A DNA stretch of 51,266 nt, taken from the NCBI RefSeq assembly GCF_025934275.1, contig NZ_JAICYI010000020.1:1-51266 (forward strand), written 5' to 3'. Of this stretch, positions 1-8,747 are shown piece by piece. The notes under the pieces are model-generated. The model saw only the letters and a list, made by a program, of their open reading frames with translations. It was not told the DNA's origin and did no database searches. The position numbers and the translations under genes are program-made. Within the stretch, counting starts at the first letter, position 1, and every line of letters begins with the position of its first letter. This DNA comes from Phenylobacterium sp. Its GTDB lineage: Bacteria; Pseudomonadota; Alphaproteobacteria; Caulobacterales; Caulobacteraceae.

Positions 1-294
1 GAGCAGTACAGCCACGAACCCTACGTCGCGGTGGCGCGCTTCCAGGTCCATCTCGGCAAGGACCCTGCCGAACTCGAGCCGCGGCTGGTGGAGCGTGGCA
101 AGGCGGCCCTGCAGCGGTTGGAGGATGCGCTGGCGGGAGCGCGGTTCCTGGTGGGCGCCCGCCCGACGCTCGCAGACATCTCGCTGGTGGCCTATACTCG
201 CGTGGCCGGCGAGGGCGGTTTTGCGCTCTCCGACTATCCCAATGTGCAGGCCTGGATCGGCCGGGTGGAAGCGGCGTTTCGGATCCCCGACTGA
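1..294 (+). CDS. Glutathione S-transferase, C-terminal part (5' truncated by window)
   Basis: The reading frame is open from the first base and ends with TGA, so only the last 97 residues are present. The fragment opens with EQYSHEPYVAVARF, a typical start of the all-helical C-terminal domain of GSTs, and carries the conserved LADISLVAYTRV segment (N-capping box and hydrophobic staple of helix 6). It probably conjugates glutathione to electrophiles in the cytoplasm, but the substrate-defining N-terminal thioredoxin-like domain lies outside the window. A downstream GTG at 31 is in frame but lies inside the conserved domain and is not a start. Confidence 0.85.
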   Translation, partial: EQYSHEPYVAVARFQVHLGKDPAELEPRLVERGKAALQRLEDALAGARFLVGARPTLADISLVAYTRVAGEGGFALSDYPNVQAWIGRVEAAFRIPD

Positions 295-333
295 GCCCTT
301 GCAAGCCGCGGCGAGTGCGGCCAAACCCGGCCC

Positions 334-1341
334 ATGCGCCGCCGCCTCGCCGCCTTCGCCAGCGTGATCGTCCTCACCGCGCCCTGCGTGGCGCTCGCGT
401 GGGGGAGCACCGGACATCGGATCATCGGCGAGACGGCGATGCGCGCCGCGCCGGCCGAGCTGCCGGGGTTCCTGAGAACACCGCAAGCCGCGATCGACGT
501 GGGCGAATATTCCCGCGAGCCGGATCGCTCCAAGGCCGCGGGCAAGGTGCACGATAATGAGCGCGACCCGGCGCACTTCGTGGACCTGGGCGACGATGGG
601 CGGATCTTCCACGGCCCGACGCTGGCCAACCTGCCGCCGACCCGCGAGGACTACGACAGCGCGCTTAGGGCCGTGGGCCAGGACAGCTGGAAGGCCGGCT
701 GGCTGCCTTATTCGATCGTCGACCGCTGGGAGCAGCTCGCCAAGGATTTCGCCTACTGGCGGGTGCTGACCGCGGCCGAGGCCAATCCGCAGTGGCGTGC
801 GCACCGCGCCTGGTTCGCCGCCGACAAGCGTCGGCGCGAACAACAGATCCTGATCGACATCGGCGAGCTGTCGCACTTCGTGGGCGACGGCAGCCAGCCG
901 CTGCATGTCAGCGTGCACTACAACGGCTGGGGCGACTTTCCGAACCCGCAGGGCTTCACCAACGCCAAGATCCACGGGCCCTTCGAGGGCGACCTGGTGG
1001 CGCAGAGCGTGCGGCCGGCGGCGGTGGCCAGCGCGGTCGCGCCGCTCAGGCTCTGCGGCTGCGCCATCGATAAGCGCACCGCCGATTACCTGGCCGCCAC
1101 CGGCAGGCAGGCGATCCCGCTCTATGCGCTCGAAAAGGCCGGCGGTCTCAACCCCGGCGATCCGCGCGGGCCGGCGTTCGCGACCCGGCAGCTCGCGATC
1201 GGCGCCTCGGAGCTGCGCGACCTGATCGTCGAAGCGTGGAGGACCAGCCTCAAGGAGACGGTCGGCTACAAGCCGGTCGCCGTCGGCGACGTGCTGGCCG
1301 GCAAGGCCGATCCCTATCCTGCCCTCTACGGAACCGACTGA
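334..1341 (+). CDS. S1/P1-type nuclease, secreted
   Basis: 335 residues. Residues 1-22 are a signal peptide ending ALA, which would leave Trp23 as the mature N terminus. In S1/P1 nucleases this Trp is itself a zinc ligand, and WGSTGH supplies the next His (H28). Further zinc-site motifs are visible as REPDR, AHFVDL and HFVGDGSQPLH. The family cleaves single-stranded DNA and RNA with three zinc ions, here presumably in the periplasm, to scavenge nucleotides and phosphate. The last His-X3-Asp zinc motif appears as IHGPFE, with Glu where Asp is usual. The stop overlaps the start of the Nudix gene (TGATG), so the two are likely co-translated. Confidence 0.9.
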   Translation: MRRRLAAFASVIVLTAPCVALAWGSTGHRIIGETAMRAAPAELPGFLRTPQAAIDVGEYSREPDRSKAAGKVHDNERDPAHFVDLGDDGRIFHGPTLANLPPTREDYDSALRAVGQDSWKAGWLPYSIVDRWEQLAKDFAYWRVLTAAEANPQWRAHRAWFAADKRRREQQILIDIGELSHFVGDGSQPLHVSVHYNGWGDFPNPQGFTNAKIHGPFEGDLVAQSVRPAAVASAVAPLRLCGCAIDKRTADYLAATGRQAIPLYALEKAGGLNPGDPRGPAFATRQLAIGASELRDLIVEAWRTSLKETVGYKPVAVGDVLAGKADPYPALYGTD

Positions 1342-1799
1342 TGAACGTCCCCCAGTTCGGCCAGCGCGAGCCTGGCCGCAGCTATCCCGACCGGCCTGCG
1401 GCCTTTGCGGTGATGGCGCGCGAGGGACGCATCGCGCTCGCGCACGTCAGCCTGAAGACCGGCGGGATCCGCATCGACCTGCCCGGCGGCGGCCTGGAGG
1501 ACGGCGAGAGCGCCAGCCACGCGGCGGTGCGCGAGTACGGCGAAGAGACGGGCCTGGTGATCGAGGTGGAAGGCGAGCCGTTCACGCTGGCCGATCACTA
1601 CTTCATCAACGATAGCAACGAATCCCACAACACGCGCGGACGGTTCTTCGCGGGGACGCTGTTGCGCGAGGATGTGGCCCGCAAGATCGAGCACGACCAC
1701 ACGCTCATCTGGCGCACGCCGCACGAGGCGCTGCTCGAGCTCGACCGCGACTCCCACGTCTGGGCGCTCGCCTGCTGGCTGCGGCGCGAGCGCGCCTAG
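1341..1799 (+). CDS. Nudix hydrolase
   Basis: 152 residues from the ATG at 1341, which shares its A with the TGA of the nuclease gene; the frame stays open upstream but that part is shadow of the nuclease. A complete Nudix box runs from the second G of PGGG: G-X5-E, seven residues, then REYGEETGL, matching G-X5-E-X7-REUXEEXGU with Tyr in the U position. The family hydrolyses nucleoside diphosphates linked to another moiety using Mg2+ bound by the EE pair. The substrate cannot be told from sequence. Coupling to a secreted nuclease is suggestive of nucleotide salvage, but this protein has no signal peptide. Confidence 0.88.
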   Translation: MNVPQFGQREPGRSYPDRPAAFAVMAREGRIALAHVSLKTGGIRIDLPGGGLEDGESASHAAVREYGEETGLVIEVEGEPFTLADHYFINDSNESHNTRGRFFAGTLLREDVARKIEHDHTLIWRTPHEALLELDRDSHVWALACWLRRERA

Positions 1800-2263
1800 G
1801 CGGACTTGCGCGGGGGCTGGCGAGTGCGGCGGGTGGCGCTCTTGCCGGCCGGGCGGATATCCGCTTTCCGCTTGGCGGACGCGCGGGCCTCTGCGCGGCG
1901 AACGACGTCCGGCCGGTTTTTTTCGCACTCGATCAGGATGTCATCGAGCTCCTCGTCGCTCAGGTTCTCGATGCCGATGAACTCGTTCTTGGCCTTCGAG
2001 GCGCGGATCAGCTCGTCGAGCTTGGCCTGCAGGGCGGCGTTGTCGCGGTTCTGGGTGTTCTGGATCAGGAACACCATAAGGAAGGTGACGATCGTCGTGC
2101 CGGTGTTGATCACCAGCTGCCAGGTGTCGGAGTAGTTGAACACCGGTCCGGTGACCGCCCAGACGATCACGACGAAGCAACACAACAGGAAGGCGGAGGG
2201 CCGGCCGGTCCAGCGCGAGGTGGCGCTCGCCGCCTGTGAGAAGGCTTGGCTCAGATTGACCAT
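1796..2263 (-). CDS. Low-affinity iron permease family protein (Fet4-like)
   Basis: 155 residues. Two hydrophobic segments (about residues 24-42 and 50-67) are separated by [21 protein letters not shown], a conserved stretch of the low-affinity iron permease family (PF04120). They are followed by [20 protein letters not shown] and an acidic [11 protein letters not shown] segment, then a Lys/Arg-rich tail. Bacterial members are half the size of yeast Fet4, and iron transport is not proven for them. Its TAG stop lies on the same CTAG that ends the convergent Nudix gene, giving a 4-base tail-to-tail overlap. Confidence 0.8.
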   Translation of the reverse strand: MVNLSQAFSQAASATSRWTGRPSAFLLCCFVVIVWAVTGPVFNYSDTWQLVINTGTTIVTFLMVFLIQNTQNRDNAALQAKLDELIRASKAKNEFIGIENLSDEELDDILIECEKNRPDVVRRAEARASAKRKADIRPAGKSATRRTRQPPRKSA

Positions 2264-2337
2264 GTCTCGCGTGCGGCCTCCCGGTTTGCGAAGCCCTCGA
2301 TGAACGGCTAGTCCGTGGCCCAGTTCCGGAGGTCGCC

Positions 2338-3243
2338 ATGGCCGAGTCTGCAGGCCCAGCCAAGATCATCGACGGCAAGATCTACGCCGAGCGGCTGCAC
2401 GCGCAGGTGACCGCAGAGGTGGCGAGGCTGAAGGCCGAGCACGGCCTGACGCCCGGCTTGGCCGTGGTGCTGGTGGGCGACGATCCCGCGAGCCAGATCT
2501 ATGTCCGCTCCAAGGGCGAGCAGTCGAAGGCGGCCGGCATGCATTCGGCCACGCACCGGCTTGCCGAACAGACCACCCAGGCGGAGCTCCTCGGTTTGGT
2601 GGCCGCGTTGAACGCCGATCCGGCGATCCACGGGATCCTGGTGCAACTGCCGCTTCCGAAGCACCTCGACGAGCGGGCGGCGATCGCCGCCATCGATCCG
2701 GCCAAGGACGTGGACGGTCTGACCATGATCAACGCCGGACGGCTGGCGAGCGGCCTGCCGGGGCTCTACCCCTGCACGCCGGTGGGCTGCATGGTGCTGC
2801 TGCGCGAGACGATCGGCGATCTTACGGGCCTGCGGGCGGTGGTGGTGGGCCGCTCGATGCTGGTGGGCCGTCCGGTCGCCCAGCTGCTGATCCAGGCCGA
2901 CTGCACGGTGACGGTCGCCCATTCCCGGACGCGCGACCTGCCGGCGGTCTGCCGCGAGGCCGACATCCTGGTGGCGGCGGTCGGGCGTCCCAGGATGATC
3001 CGCGGCGACTGGATCAAGCCGGGCGCGGCGGTGATCGACGTGGGCATCAACCGCGTGCCGTTCGACGATCCCGTGAAGGCGGCGCAGGGCAAGACCAAGG
3101 TGGTGGGCGACGTCCACTTCAAGGAGGCTGCGAAGGTGGCGGCGTGGATCACCCCGGCGCCCGGGGGCGTCGGCCTGATGACCGTGGCGGTCCTGCTGCA
3201 GAACACCGTCACCGCCGCCAAGCAGAGCGTCGGCCTGGCCTGA
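2338..3243 (+). CDS. folD: Bifunctional methylenetetrahydrofolate dehydrogenase / methenyl-THF cyclohydrolase
   Basis: 301 residues, the usual length for FolD. It interconverts 5,10-methylene-THF, 5,10-methenyl-THF and 10-formyl-THF with NADP in the cytosol, feeding purine and formyl-methionine synthesis. Visible signatures are Y55-X3-K59 (catalytic Tyr and Lys), [19 protein letters not shown] in the folate pocket, the Rossmann segment [12 protein letters not shown] and the C-terminal [13 protein letters not shown]. The ATG is preceded by GGAGG at good spacing. Both neighbours run on the minus strand, so it is a single-gene unit. Confidence 0.96.
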   Translation: MAESAGPAKIIDGKIYAERLHAQVTAEVARLKAEHGLTPGLAVVLVGDDPASQIYVRSKGEQSKAAGMHSATHRLAEQTTQAELLGLVAALNADPAIHGILVQLPLPKHLDERAAIAAIDPAKDVDGLTMINAGRLASGLPGLYPCTPVGCMVLLRETIGDLTGLRAVVVGRSMLVGRPVAQLLIQADCTVTVAHSRTRDLPAVCREADILVAAVGRPRMIRGDWIKPGAAVIDVGINRVPFDDPVKAAQGKTKVVGDVHFKEAAKVAAWITPAPGGVGLMTVAVLLQNTVTAAKQSVGLA

Positions 3244-3260
3244 GGCGTCTTCCCAGAAAC

Positions 3261-3887
3261 TCAGCTGGTCTTTTCGTTCGTCCAGGCGACGAGCTGGGCC
3301 AGCACGTCGTTCACCGCCTTGTCGTATGCCGCTACGATTGCGCCGACGCGGTTGTCGGCGGCCGGCGCGCGGGCCTCGAACAGCTGGTCGGAGAGCAGCG
3401 TGTGCCCGCGGTCGCGGGTGAGCGTCGCATGCAGCCGGACGAGCACCGTGGGCGCCGCGTTCGGCCCTGACTCGTAGCGGGTCTCGAAGTCGCGCACGTC
3501 GACGCGCAGCACGAAATCGGTGGGCGCCGGCGCGCCGCGCGGCGCCAGCCGGACTCGGCCGCCGGCGGCGTCAAAGGCGTCGAACACCGCCTGGTCGAAC
3601 AGCACCTCGGCCGGCGCGGCCCAGCGGACCTCGGCGATGTAGGCAACCTTGTCGCCGGTGACGGTCAGGATGCGGTCGGCGGCGGATTCCCGCTGAAACG
3701 CGCCGTCCGACCAGAAGACGCCCACCGTCGAACTCCCGGGCGGGCGGCGGGTGGGCTGCGCGTGCGTCGCGCCGAAGCGATAGAGCTGGGCGGGCTTGCT
3801 CTTCGGCAGCAGCGAAACACAGCCGCTGAGGGCCAGGGCGATGGCCATGGCGGCGCCCAGCCGCAGGAAGGCTCCGGCGCGACTCAT
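3261..3887 (-). CDS. ABC-type transport auxiliary lipoprotein (PqiC/YmbA-like)
   Basis: 208 residues. An N-terminal hydrophobic stretch ends in the lipobox LSGC, so Cys23 is probably lipidated and the protein tethered to a membrane. The rest resembles the ABC-transport auxiliary lipoprotein family (PF03886): YRFGATHAQ after the lipid anchor and ILRVDVRDFETRYE-like strands. Such proteins pair with MCE proteins in lipid trafficking across the envelope. It is the last gene of the transporter operon; its ATG overlaps the stop of the MCE gene as ATGA. Confidence 0.8.
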   Translation of the reverse strand: MSRAGAFLRLGAAMAIALALSGCVSLLPKSKPAQLYRFGATHAQPTRRPPGSSTVGVFWSDGAFQRESAADRILTVTGDKVAYIAEVRWAAPAEVLFDQAVFDAFDAAGGRVRLAPRGAPAPTDFVLRVDVRDFETRYESGPNAAPTVLVRLHATLTRDRGHTLLSDQLFEARAPAADNRVGAIVAAYDKAVNDVLAQLVAWTNEKTS

Positions 3888-4822
3888 GGCTTCACCTTCA
3901 GGTCTTCGGAGGGGGGCTTCGCCAGCGTCCCCTGCGGGCTGGCCTCGATCTCGTCGACCAGCCGCTGCAGCGCCTGGGCGGCGGTGCGCATCTGGATCAC
4001 CGCGGCGGTGATCTGCGGCAGGCCGTTGTTGGCGAAGTCGGTGGTCGGGCCTTGCAGCTTGTCCATCAGGGCATGCGCCTGGGCGGCGGTCTCCTTGGCT
4101 TCCTGGGCGGCGTCGGCGATGTTCTTCAGGCTGCGGCGGCCGTCGGTGTCCAGCATGTTCTGGCTGGTCGAGGCGAGGTCGGTGATCTTCTGGGTCGCCA
4201 CGTCGATGTCCTGCAGCGCCTTCTGGGCGTCGGCGATCACCTGGCGGTGGGTGCGCAGTTCCTCCGTCACGGCCTGGGTGTCGGACAGCGCGGTCGAGAA
4301 GGTCTTGATGTTCTGATCCGAGAGCACCCGATTGACCCGGTCGAGGGCTTCGATGGTGCGGGTGAGCACGGTGCCGCCGCCCTGCAGCAGGTCGGAGAGC
4401 GCGCTGCGCTGGCTCCGCAGGATCGGGATCGTGCCGTGCGGCACGGTGTCTTTCAGCAGCGGCTTGGTGGCCGTGCCGGCGGTGATCTGGACGTAGTTCA
4501 CTCCGGTGATGCCGAGCGGCTCCAGCGTCGCGTAGGAGTCGGCGCGGATCGGCACGTCGGAGGTGATGCGCGCGCGCGCGATCACCCGGCTGGGATTGGT
4601 GCGGTCGAGCGCGATCTTGGTCACCTCGCCCACCTTGATTCCGTTGAACCGCACCTCGCCGCCCTGGGACAAGCCGTTGATCGGCCCCTGGAAGAGGATG
4701 TCGTAGAGGTCGTACTCGGCGTTGATGCGCAGGCGCGCGAGCCAGACCACGAAGATCACCAAGCCCACGAACAGCACGAGGGTGGAGAGGCCGACCAAAG
4801 CGTAGTTGGCGTTCTTTTCCAT
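3884..4822 (-). CDS. MCE-domain substrate-binding protein (MlaD family)
   Basis: 312 residues from the ATG at 4822, which overlaps the ATPase stop as ATGA. The longer reading frame upstream adds only shadow of the ATPase gene. Residues about 8-28 form one transmembrane anchor, followed by the MCE domain: FQGPINGLSQGGEVRFNGIKVGEV, then LEPLGITGVNYVQI. The C-terminal half is a long helical region rich in Ala, Gln and Thr, as in MCE proteins that form a hexameric ring with a helical tube. The role is to carry phospholipid between inner and outer membrane. Confidence 0.92.
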   Translation of the reverse strand: MEKNANYALVGLSTLVLFVGLVIFVVWLARLRINAEYDLYDILFQGPINGLSQGGEVRFNGIKVGEVTKIALDRTNPSRVIARARITSDVPIRADSYATLEPLGITGVNYVQITAGTATKPLLKDTVPHGTIPILRSQRSALSDLLQGGGTVLTRTIEALDRVNRVLSDQNIKTFSTALSDTQAVTEELRTHRQVIADAQKALQDIDVATQKITDLASTSQNMLDTDGRRSLKNIADAAQEAKETAAQAHALMDKLQGPTTDFANNGLPQITAAVIQMRTAAQALQRLVDEIEASPQGTLAKPPSEDLKVKP

Positions 4823-5643
4823 CAACCCTCCGTCGTGGCCATCGCGGCCGCGGCGCGCCCCCGTGGACCCAGGAAATACTCGCGAATCCATGGGTGATCA
4901 GAAGTTTCTAGATCGCGAACCGGGGCCGTGGCGACCACCTTCTTGTCGGCGATGACCGCAACGCGGTCGGTGATGGCGTAGAGGGTGTCGAGGTCGTGGG
5001 TGATCAGGAAGACCGTCAGGTCCAGACTCTCGGATAGGTCGCGGATCAGCTCGTCGAACGCGGCCGCGCCGATCGGATCGAGCCCCGAGGTCGGTTCGTC
5101 GAGGAACAGCAGCTCCGGATCGAGCGCCAGCGCCCGCGCCAGGCCCGCCCGCTTCTTCATGCCGCCGGAGAGCTCGGCCGGCTTCAGCACCCGCGCCTGA
5201 GCGGGCAGCCCCACGAGCGCGATCTTCAGGTCGGCGAGGTCGTAGATCTCCCGTCGCGAGAGGCTGGTGTGCTCGAAGAAAGGCGCGGCGACGTTCTCCC
5301 GCACGGTCAGGTTGGAGAACAGGGCGCCGCCCTGGAACAGCACGCCCCAGCGGCGCTCGATGGCGCTCCAGCGGCGTTCCGACACGTGGGCGATGTCCTG
5401 GCCGAACACCTGGATGGTCCCGGCCCGCGGCCGCTTCAGGCCGATGATGGTGTTGAGCAGCACCGACTTGCCCGACCCGGAGCCGCCCACCACGCCCAGC
5501 ACCTCGCCCCGGTTGAGGGTCAGGTTCAGCCCGTCATGGACCAGGTGATCGCCGAACGCTGAGCGCAGGTTCTTGACCACCAGGACCGGCCCATCGCCCT
5601 CGAGCGCCGCCTCGTCGGGATCCTCGGCGACAGGCCCGCTCAC
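4822..5643 (-). CDS. ABC transporter ATP-binding protein (MlaF family)
   Basis: 273 residues from a GTG at 5643 that overlaps the permease stop (GTGA). The frame is open further upstream, but that part is antisense-like shadow of the permease. Walker A is GGSGSGKS, the Q-loop LFQGGALFSNLT, the signature LSGGMKKRAGLARAL (the MKKR form typical of Mla/Mkl ATPases), Walker B LLFLDEPTSGLDP, and the H-switch ITHD. It drives the MCE lipid transporter at the inner membrane. Translational coupling on both sides implies fixed stoichiometry with the permease and MCE protein. Confidence 0.95.
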   Translation of the reverse strand: MSGPVAEDPDEAALEGDGPVLVVKNLRSAFGDHLVHDGLNLTLNRGEVLGVVGGSGSGKSVLLNTIIGLKRPRAGTIQVFGQDIAHVSERRWSAIERRWGVLFQGGALFSNLTVRENVAAPFFEHTSLSRREIYDLADLKIALVGLPAQARVLKPAELSGGMKKRAGLARALALDPELLFLDEPTSGLDPIGAAAFDELIRDLSESLDLTVFLITHDLDTLYAITDRVAVIADKKVVATAPVRDLETSDHPWIREYFLGPRGRAAAAMATTEG

Positions 5644-6767
5644 AGGTCGAGTTCCATGAACACCAGGGCGAAGGCGGCATCGATCATGATGATGGCGAAG
5701 ATGGCGTGAACCACCGCCGCGGTCACCCTGCGGCCCAGGGACTCGACGTCGACGCCCACCTCCATGCCCTGCCGGCAGCCGACGCCGGCGATCACCGCGG
5801 CCATGACCGGCGCCTTGGACAGCCCCACCCAGAAGTGAGTGACGCCGACGTTGTCGATCATCCGCTGCAGGAAGAAGGTCGGGCCCAGCCCGAGCACGCT
5901 CCAAGTCACCATCAGCCCGCCGAACAGGCCCGCGAGGACGGCCACGAAGGTCAGCAAGGGGATGGTCAGCAGCAGGGCGGCGAAGCGCGGGAACACCAGG
6001 GCTTCGAACGGATCGACGCCCATAACCTGCATGGCGTCGATCTCCTGGTTCATCTTCATGGCGCCGATCTCGGCGGCGAAGGCGGAGGCCGAGCGGCCGG
6101 CCAGCAGGACGGCGGTGATCACGATGCCGAACTCCCGCAGCACCGCGATGCCGATCAGCTCGACCGTGAACACCTCGGCTCCGAACTGGCGCAGCTGGTT
6201 GATTCCGAGAAGCGCAATCACGGCGCCGATGAAGAAGGAGGTGACGGCGACGATCGGGATCGCATCGAGGCCGGCGCGCTCCATCTGCGAAACCACCGCC
6301 GCCCAGCGGATCCGCCGGGGATTGACGACGAGGCTCACCAGGCTGCGGCCCAGGACCACCAGCAGGTGCCCCAGGAAGACCATGGTGTCGACGCCCTCCA
6401 TCGCCACGTTCACCACGCCCTTGCCGATGCGGATGGTGAGCTCGTGAAAGCCGGACGGCGCGGGGCGGGGCGGCGGCCCCGCCTTGGCCGCCTCGGCCAC
6501 GATGCTGATCAGCCGCAGCGTCTCGGGCCGCGCGCGGACCTTGGCCACATCGAAGCCGTCGCCGGCGGCCCGGATCACGGCGAACGCGCCGGCGGTGTCC
6601 AGGCGGCCGACGCCGGTGAAGTCGAAGACCGCGGGCCGCTCGCGGCCCAGCGCGCGCCGCAACGCAGCGGGCACGCCCCCCAGGTCATTGGCCGTCCAGT
6701 CGCCGGAAAGCGCGACCGCGGGACCCTTCTCGCCGGGTTCGACCTTGAATTCGGCGGGGCTGTCCAT
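5640..6767 (-). CDS. MlaE-family permease with N-terminal STAS domain
   Basis: 375 residues. Residues about 1-100 form a STAS-like domain (VALSGDWTANDL, FDFTGVGRLDTAGA), the role played by separate MlaB in enterobacteria. The remainder is the MlaE permease with about five membrane segments and the conserved FFIGAVIALLG, LREFGIVITAVLLAGR and EIDAMQVMGVDPFEALVFPR. It forms the inner-membrane channel of the MCE transporter. It is the first gene of the operon 6767 to 3261. No MlaC-like periplasmic carrier or MlaA lipoprotein gene is present in the window. Confidence 0.93.
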   Translation of the reverse strand: MDSPAEFKVEPGEKGPAVALSGDWTANDLGGVPAALRRALGRERPAVFDFTGVGRLDTAGAFAVIRAAGDGFDVAKVRARPETLRLISIVAEAAKAGPPPRPAPSGFHELTIRIGKGVVNVAMEGVDTMVFLGHLLVVLGRSLVSLVVNPRRIRWAAVVSQMERAGLDAIPIVAVTSFFIGAVIALLGINQLRQFGAEVFTVELIGIAVLREFGIVITAVLLAGRSASAFAAEIGAMKMNQEIDAMQVMGVDPFEALVFPRFAALLLTIPLLTFVAVLAGLFGGLMVTWSVLGLGPTFFLQRMIDNVGVTHFWVGLSKAPVMAAVIAGVGCRQGMEVGVDVESLGRRVTAAVVHAIFAIIMIDAAFALVFMELDL

Positions 6768-7028
6768 CCCGGGGCGCGGTCTCCGACCAGCGGGGCGCGC
6801 GCGATCCCGTTCCGAGTCGCTGCGTCCCTCGCGGGCGAGCCTAGCAGAGCCGAACGGCGCGCCGAACGCTCTTGTGCCCGCGCCGCCGCAGACCCGCCAA
6901 GGCCAAGCTCACGCAGGCGTCATCTCTAGGGCCAAGCTAGGCCCACATTTGGCCCAAGTCCGCCGGGTATCCATGGGCGGGCCCGCCTTGCGCAGACCCC
7001 AATAAGCCGATTTCTGGAGAGAGTGCGC

Positions 7029-7355
7029 TTGACCCGACCGATCGAGCTCGCCGGCAAGTCCGGCGCCCGCTACCGCTACCTGCCCCTGGAGGAGGAGCGG
7101 TTCCTGCCGCCTGCCGGCGCGAACTTCGTGATCGCGGAGATGACCCCCGAGGGCGCCAAGGTGGTCTACGCCGGCGAGACGGACAACTTGGCCAATCAGA
7201 GCTGGCGCCAGGCGCTCGAGCGGGCGCGCAAGACCTACGGCGGGGCCAAGGTGCTCACGCGGCTAAACGTCACGCGCGCCGTGCGCGAAGCCGAGCGGAT
7301 CGACCTGATCGAGCAGCACCAGCCGCCGCTGAACGGCAAGGAAAGCCGCGCCTGA
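7029..7355 (+). CDS. Small protein with degenerate GIY-YIG-like features
   Basis: 108 residues if started at the TTG at 7029; an in-frame GTG at 7023 would add two residues but sits too close to the GGAGAG at 7016-7021, so TTG is preferred. The order FVIAEM, VVYAGETDNL, an internal helix, then AERIDLIEQHQPPLN mirrors the GIY-YIG fold (YIG strand, basic helix, terminal L-I-X-X-H-X-PPLN with the structural Asn). GIY is replaced by FVI, YIG by YAG, and the usual Arg after the second motif is missing. Nuclease activity is therefore doubtful. It may be a DNA-binding or scaffolding relative. Confidence 0.55.
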   Translation: MTRPIELAGKSGARYRYLPLEEERFLPPAGANFVIAEMTPEGAKVVYAGETDNLANQSWRQALERARKTYGGAKVLTRLNVTRAVREAERIDLIEQHQPPLNGKESRA

Positions 7356-7361
7356 GAGGTC

Positions 7362-8039
7362 TCAGCGCGCCGCCAGCACCACGCCGACGAGCACCGCCGC
7401 CCAGTGCGCGCCTGCGGCCGCGACCACGTGGCCGTGCCAGATCGCGCGGGCGAACTTCAGGCGCTTGTTGACATAGAAGACGACGCCGGTGGTGTAGAGC
7501 AGGCCCCCCACCCCCAGGAGCAGCAGGGCGACCCAGGTCACGCTGTCCAGCATGGGCTTCAGGGCCACCACCACCAGCCAGCCGAGCGCCAGGTAGAGAC
7601 CGATCCAGAAGCGTCGGTCGAGGTGCATGAAGACCATCTTGCCGAGCGCGCCGAGCCCGGCGATCGACCAGACTGCTGCGGTCATGCCCCAGGCCCAGGC
7701 GCCGGTGAGGTCCTGGGTGGTGAACGGCGTGTAGGAGCCGGCGATCATCAGGAAGATGCCGGCGTGATCGAGCCGGCGCAGGACCGGCCGGTGCTGCGGC
7801 CTCGCGAAATTGTAGGCGGTCGAGAAGGCGAGCATCGCCAGAAGCCCCGCCGCATAGATCGCGACGCCGACCACCAGGCTGATTGAGCGCGCCTGGACTG
7901 TCAGCGCCAGCAGCACGATGCCGCCCACCAGCGCCAGCATCAGGCCGACGATATGGACGACGAGATCGGCGCACTTGGCGGCAGGGGTCGGATAGTGCCG
8001 CGGCGGCTTGGACGGCGCGGCGGGCGGTGGCAGGCTCAT
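7362..8039 (-). CDS. Hemolysin III family protein (PAQR superfamily), predicted membrane protein
   Basis: 225 residues from the ATG at 8039, which has GGAG just upstream on this strand. The open frame continues to 8171 but would overlap the divergent YdcF-like gene. Seven hydrophobic segments follow an N-terminal Pro-rich tail. Conserved PAQR/HlyIII residues are visible: HIVGL early, ST.YN (FSTAYNF), RLDHAGIFLMIAGSYTPF in the middle and HGHVVAAAGAHW near the end, whose His residues probably bind a metal. The family was named after a Bacillus cereus hemolysin, but most members are not toxins, and their role in lipid or stress physiology is unclear. Confidence 0.9.
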   Translation of the reverse strand: MSLPPPAAPSKPPRHYPTPAAKCADLVVHIVGLMLALVGGIVLLALTVQARSISLVVGVAIYAAGLLAMLAFSTAYNFARPQHRPVLRRLDHAGIFLMIAGSYTPFTTQDLTGAWAWGMTAAVWSIAGLGALGKMVFMHLDRRFWIGLYLALGWLVVVALKPMLDSVTWVALLLLGVGGLLYTTGVVFYVNKRLKFARAIWHGHVVAAAGAHWAAVLVGVVLAAR

Positions 8040-8148
8040 GGCGATCTCCAGGCCTGGGAGGCGCGCCTGCATGAGATGCGACTCCGGCTTGCCCCGCGCA
8101 AGTGAATAGGCGGTGACAAGCCGGCCCAAGGCCTTCCATGCTGCGCCG

Positions 8149-8676
8149 ATGAGCGGCTCGGCGATCGTCATCTTCGGGGCGGCGGTGCGGTCCGACGGGC
8201 AGCCGTCGCCGACGCTGGCGCGGCGGATCGACTATGGGCTGCAGGCCGCGGCGCTCTGGCCGGAGGCGCCGATCCTGTGCTCGGGCGCGGCCGGGCGCAT
8301 CGGGCCCAGCGAAGCCTCCGTGATGGCGCGGATCCTGGCGGCGCGCGGCGTGTCCGAAGCCCGCCTGGTGCTGGACGAGGCGAGCCGCGACACCTTGCAG
8401 AGCGTGGTGGCGGCCGCCCGCTTCGCCCGGGCCCGCGGCGGCGTCCATTGCGTCATCTGCTCGGACCGCTACCACCAGCCGAGAATCCGCCTGCTGCTGG
8501 GCGCGCTGGGCGTTGCAACCGCGCCGGGGCCGCTGACGCCCGGCCGCGGCGGCACGTCCGTGCGCCACTGGGCGCGCATGCGGCTGCGCGAAGGCGTGGC
8601 GATCCCCTACGACCTCGTCCTGGTGCTCGCGAAGCGCCGGAGCCTGCTCGCGGAAATGGCGGCCGAAGCCGGATGA
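8149..8676 (+). CDS. YdcF/DUF218 family protein
   Basis: 175 residues from the ATG at 8149; an in-frame GTG at 8113 would extend it by 12 residues into the divergent promoter region. The pattern IVIFGAAVRSDGQPSP, then LCSGAAGRIGPSEA, then LDEASRDTLQSV and ICSDRYHQPR matches the DUF218/YdcF fold (vancomycin high temperature exclusion SanA and YdcF relatives). The family has a Rossmann-like core and has been linked to envelope integrity; its reaction is not established. There is no clear N-terminal membrane anchor, unlike SanA. Confidence 0.82.
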   Translation: MSGSAIVIFGAAVRSDGQPSPTLARRIDYGLQAAALWPEAPILCSGAAGRIGPSEASVMARILAARGVSEARLVLDEASRDTLQSVVAAARFARARGGVHCVICSDRYHQPRIRLLLGALGVATAPGPLTPGRGGTSVRHWARMRLREGVAIPYDLVLVLAKRRSLLAEMAAEAG

Positions 8677-8747
8677 TCAGAGCGGCGCGGCCGGCCGGGC
8701 GGCTCGGCTGGTCATCATGCAGCTCTGGGAAGATTGGGCCGCGAGCG

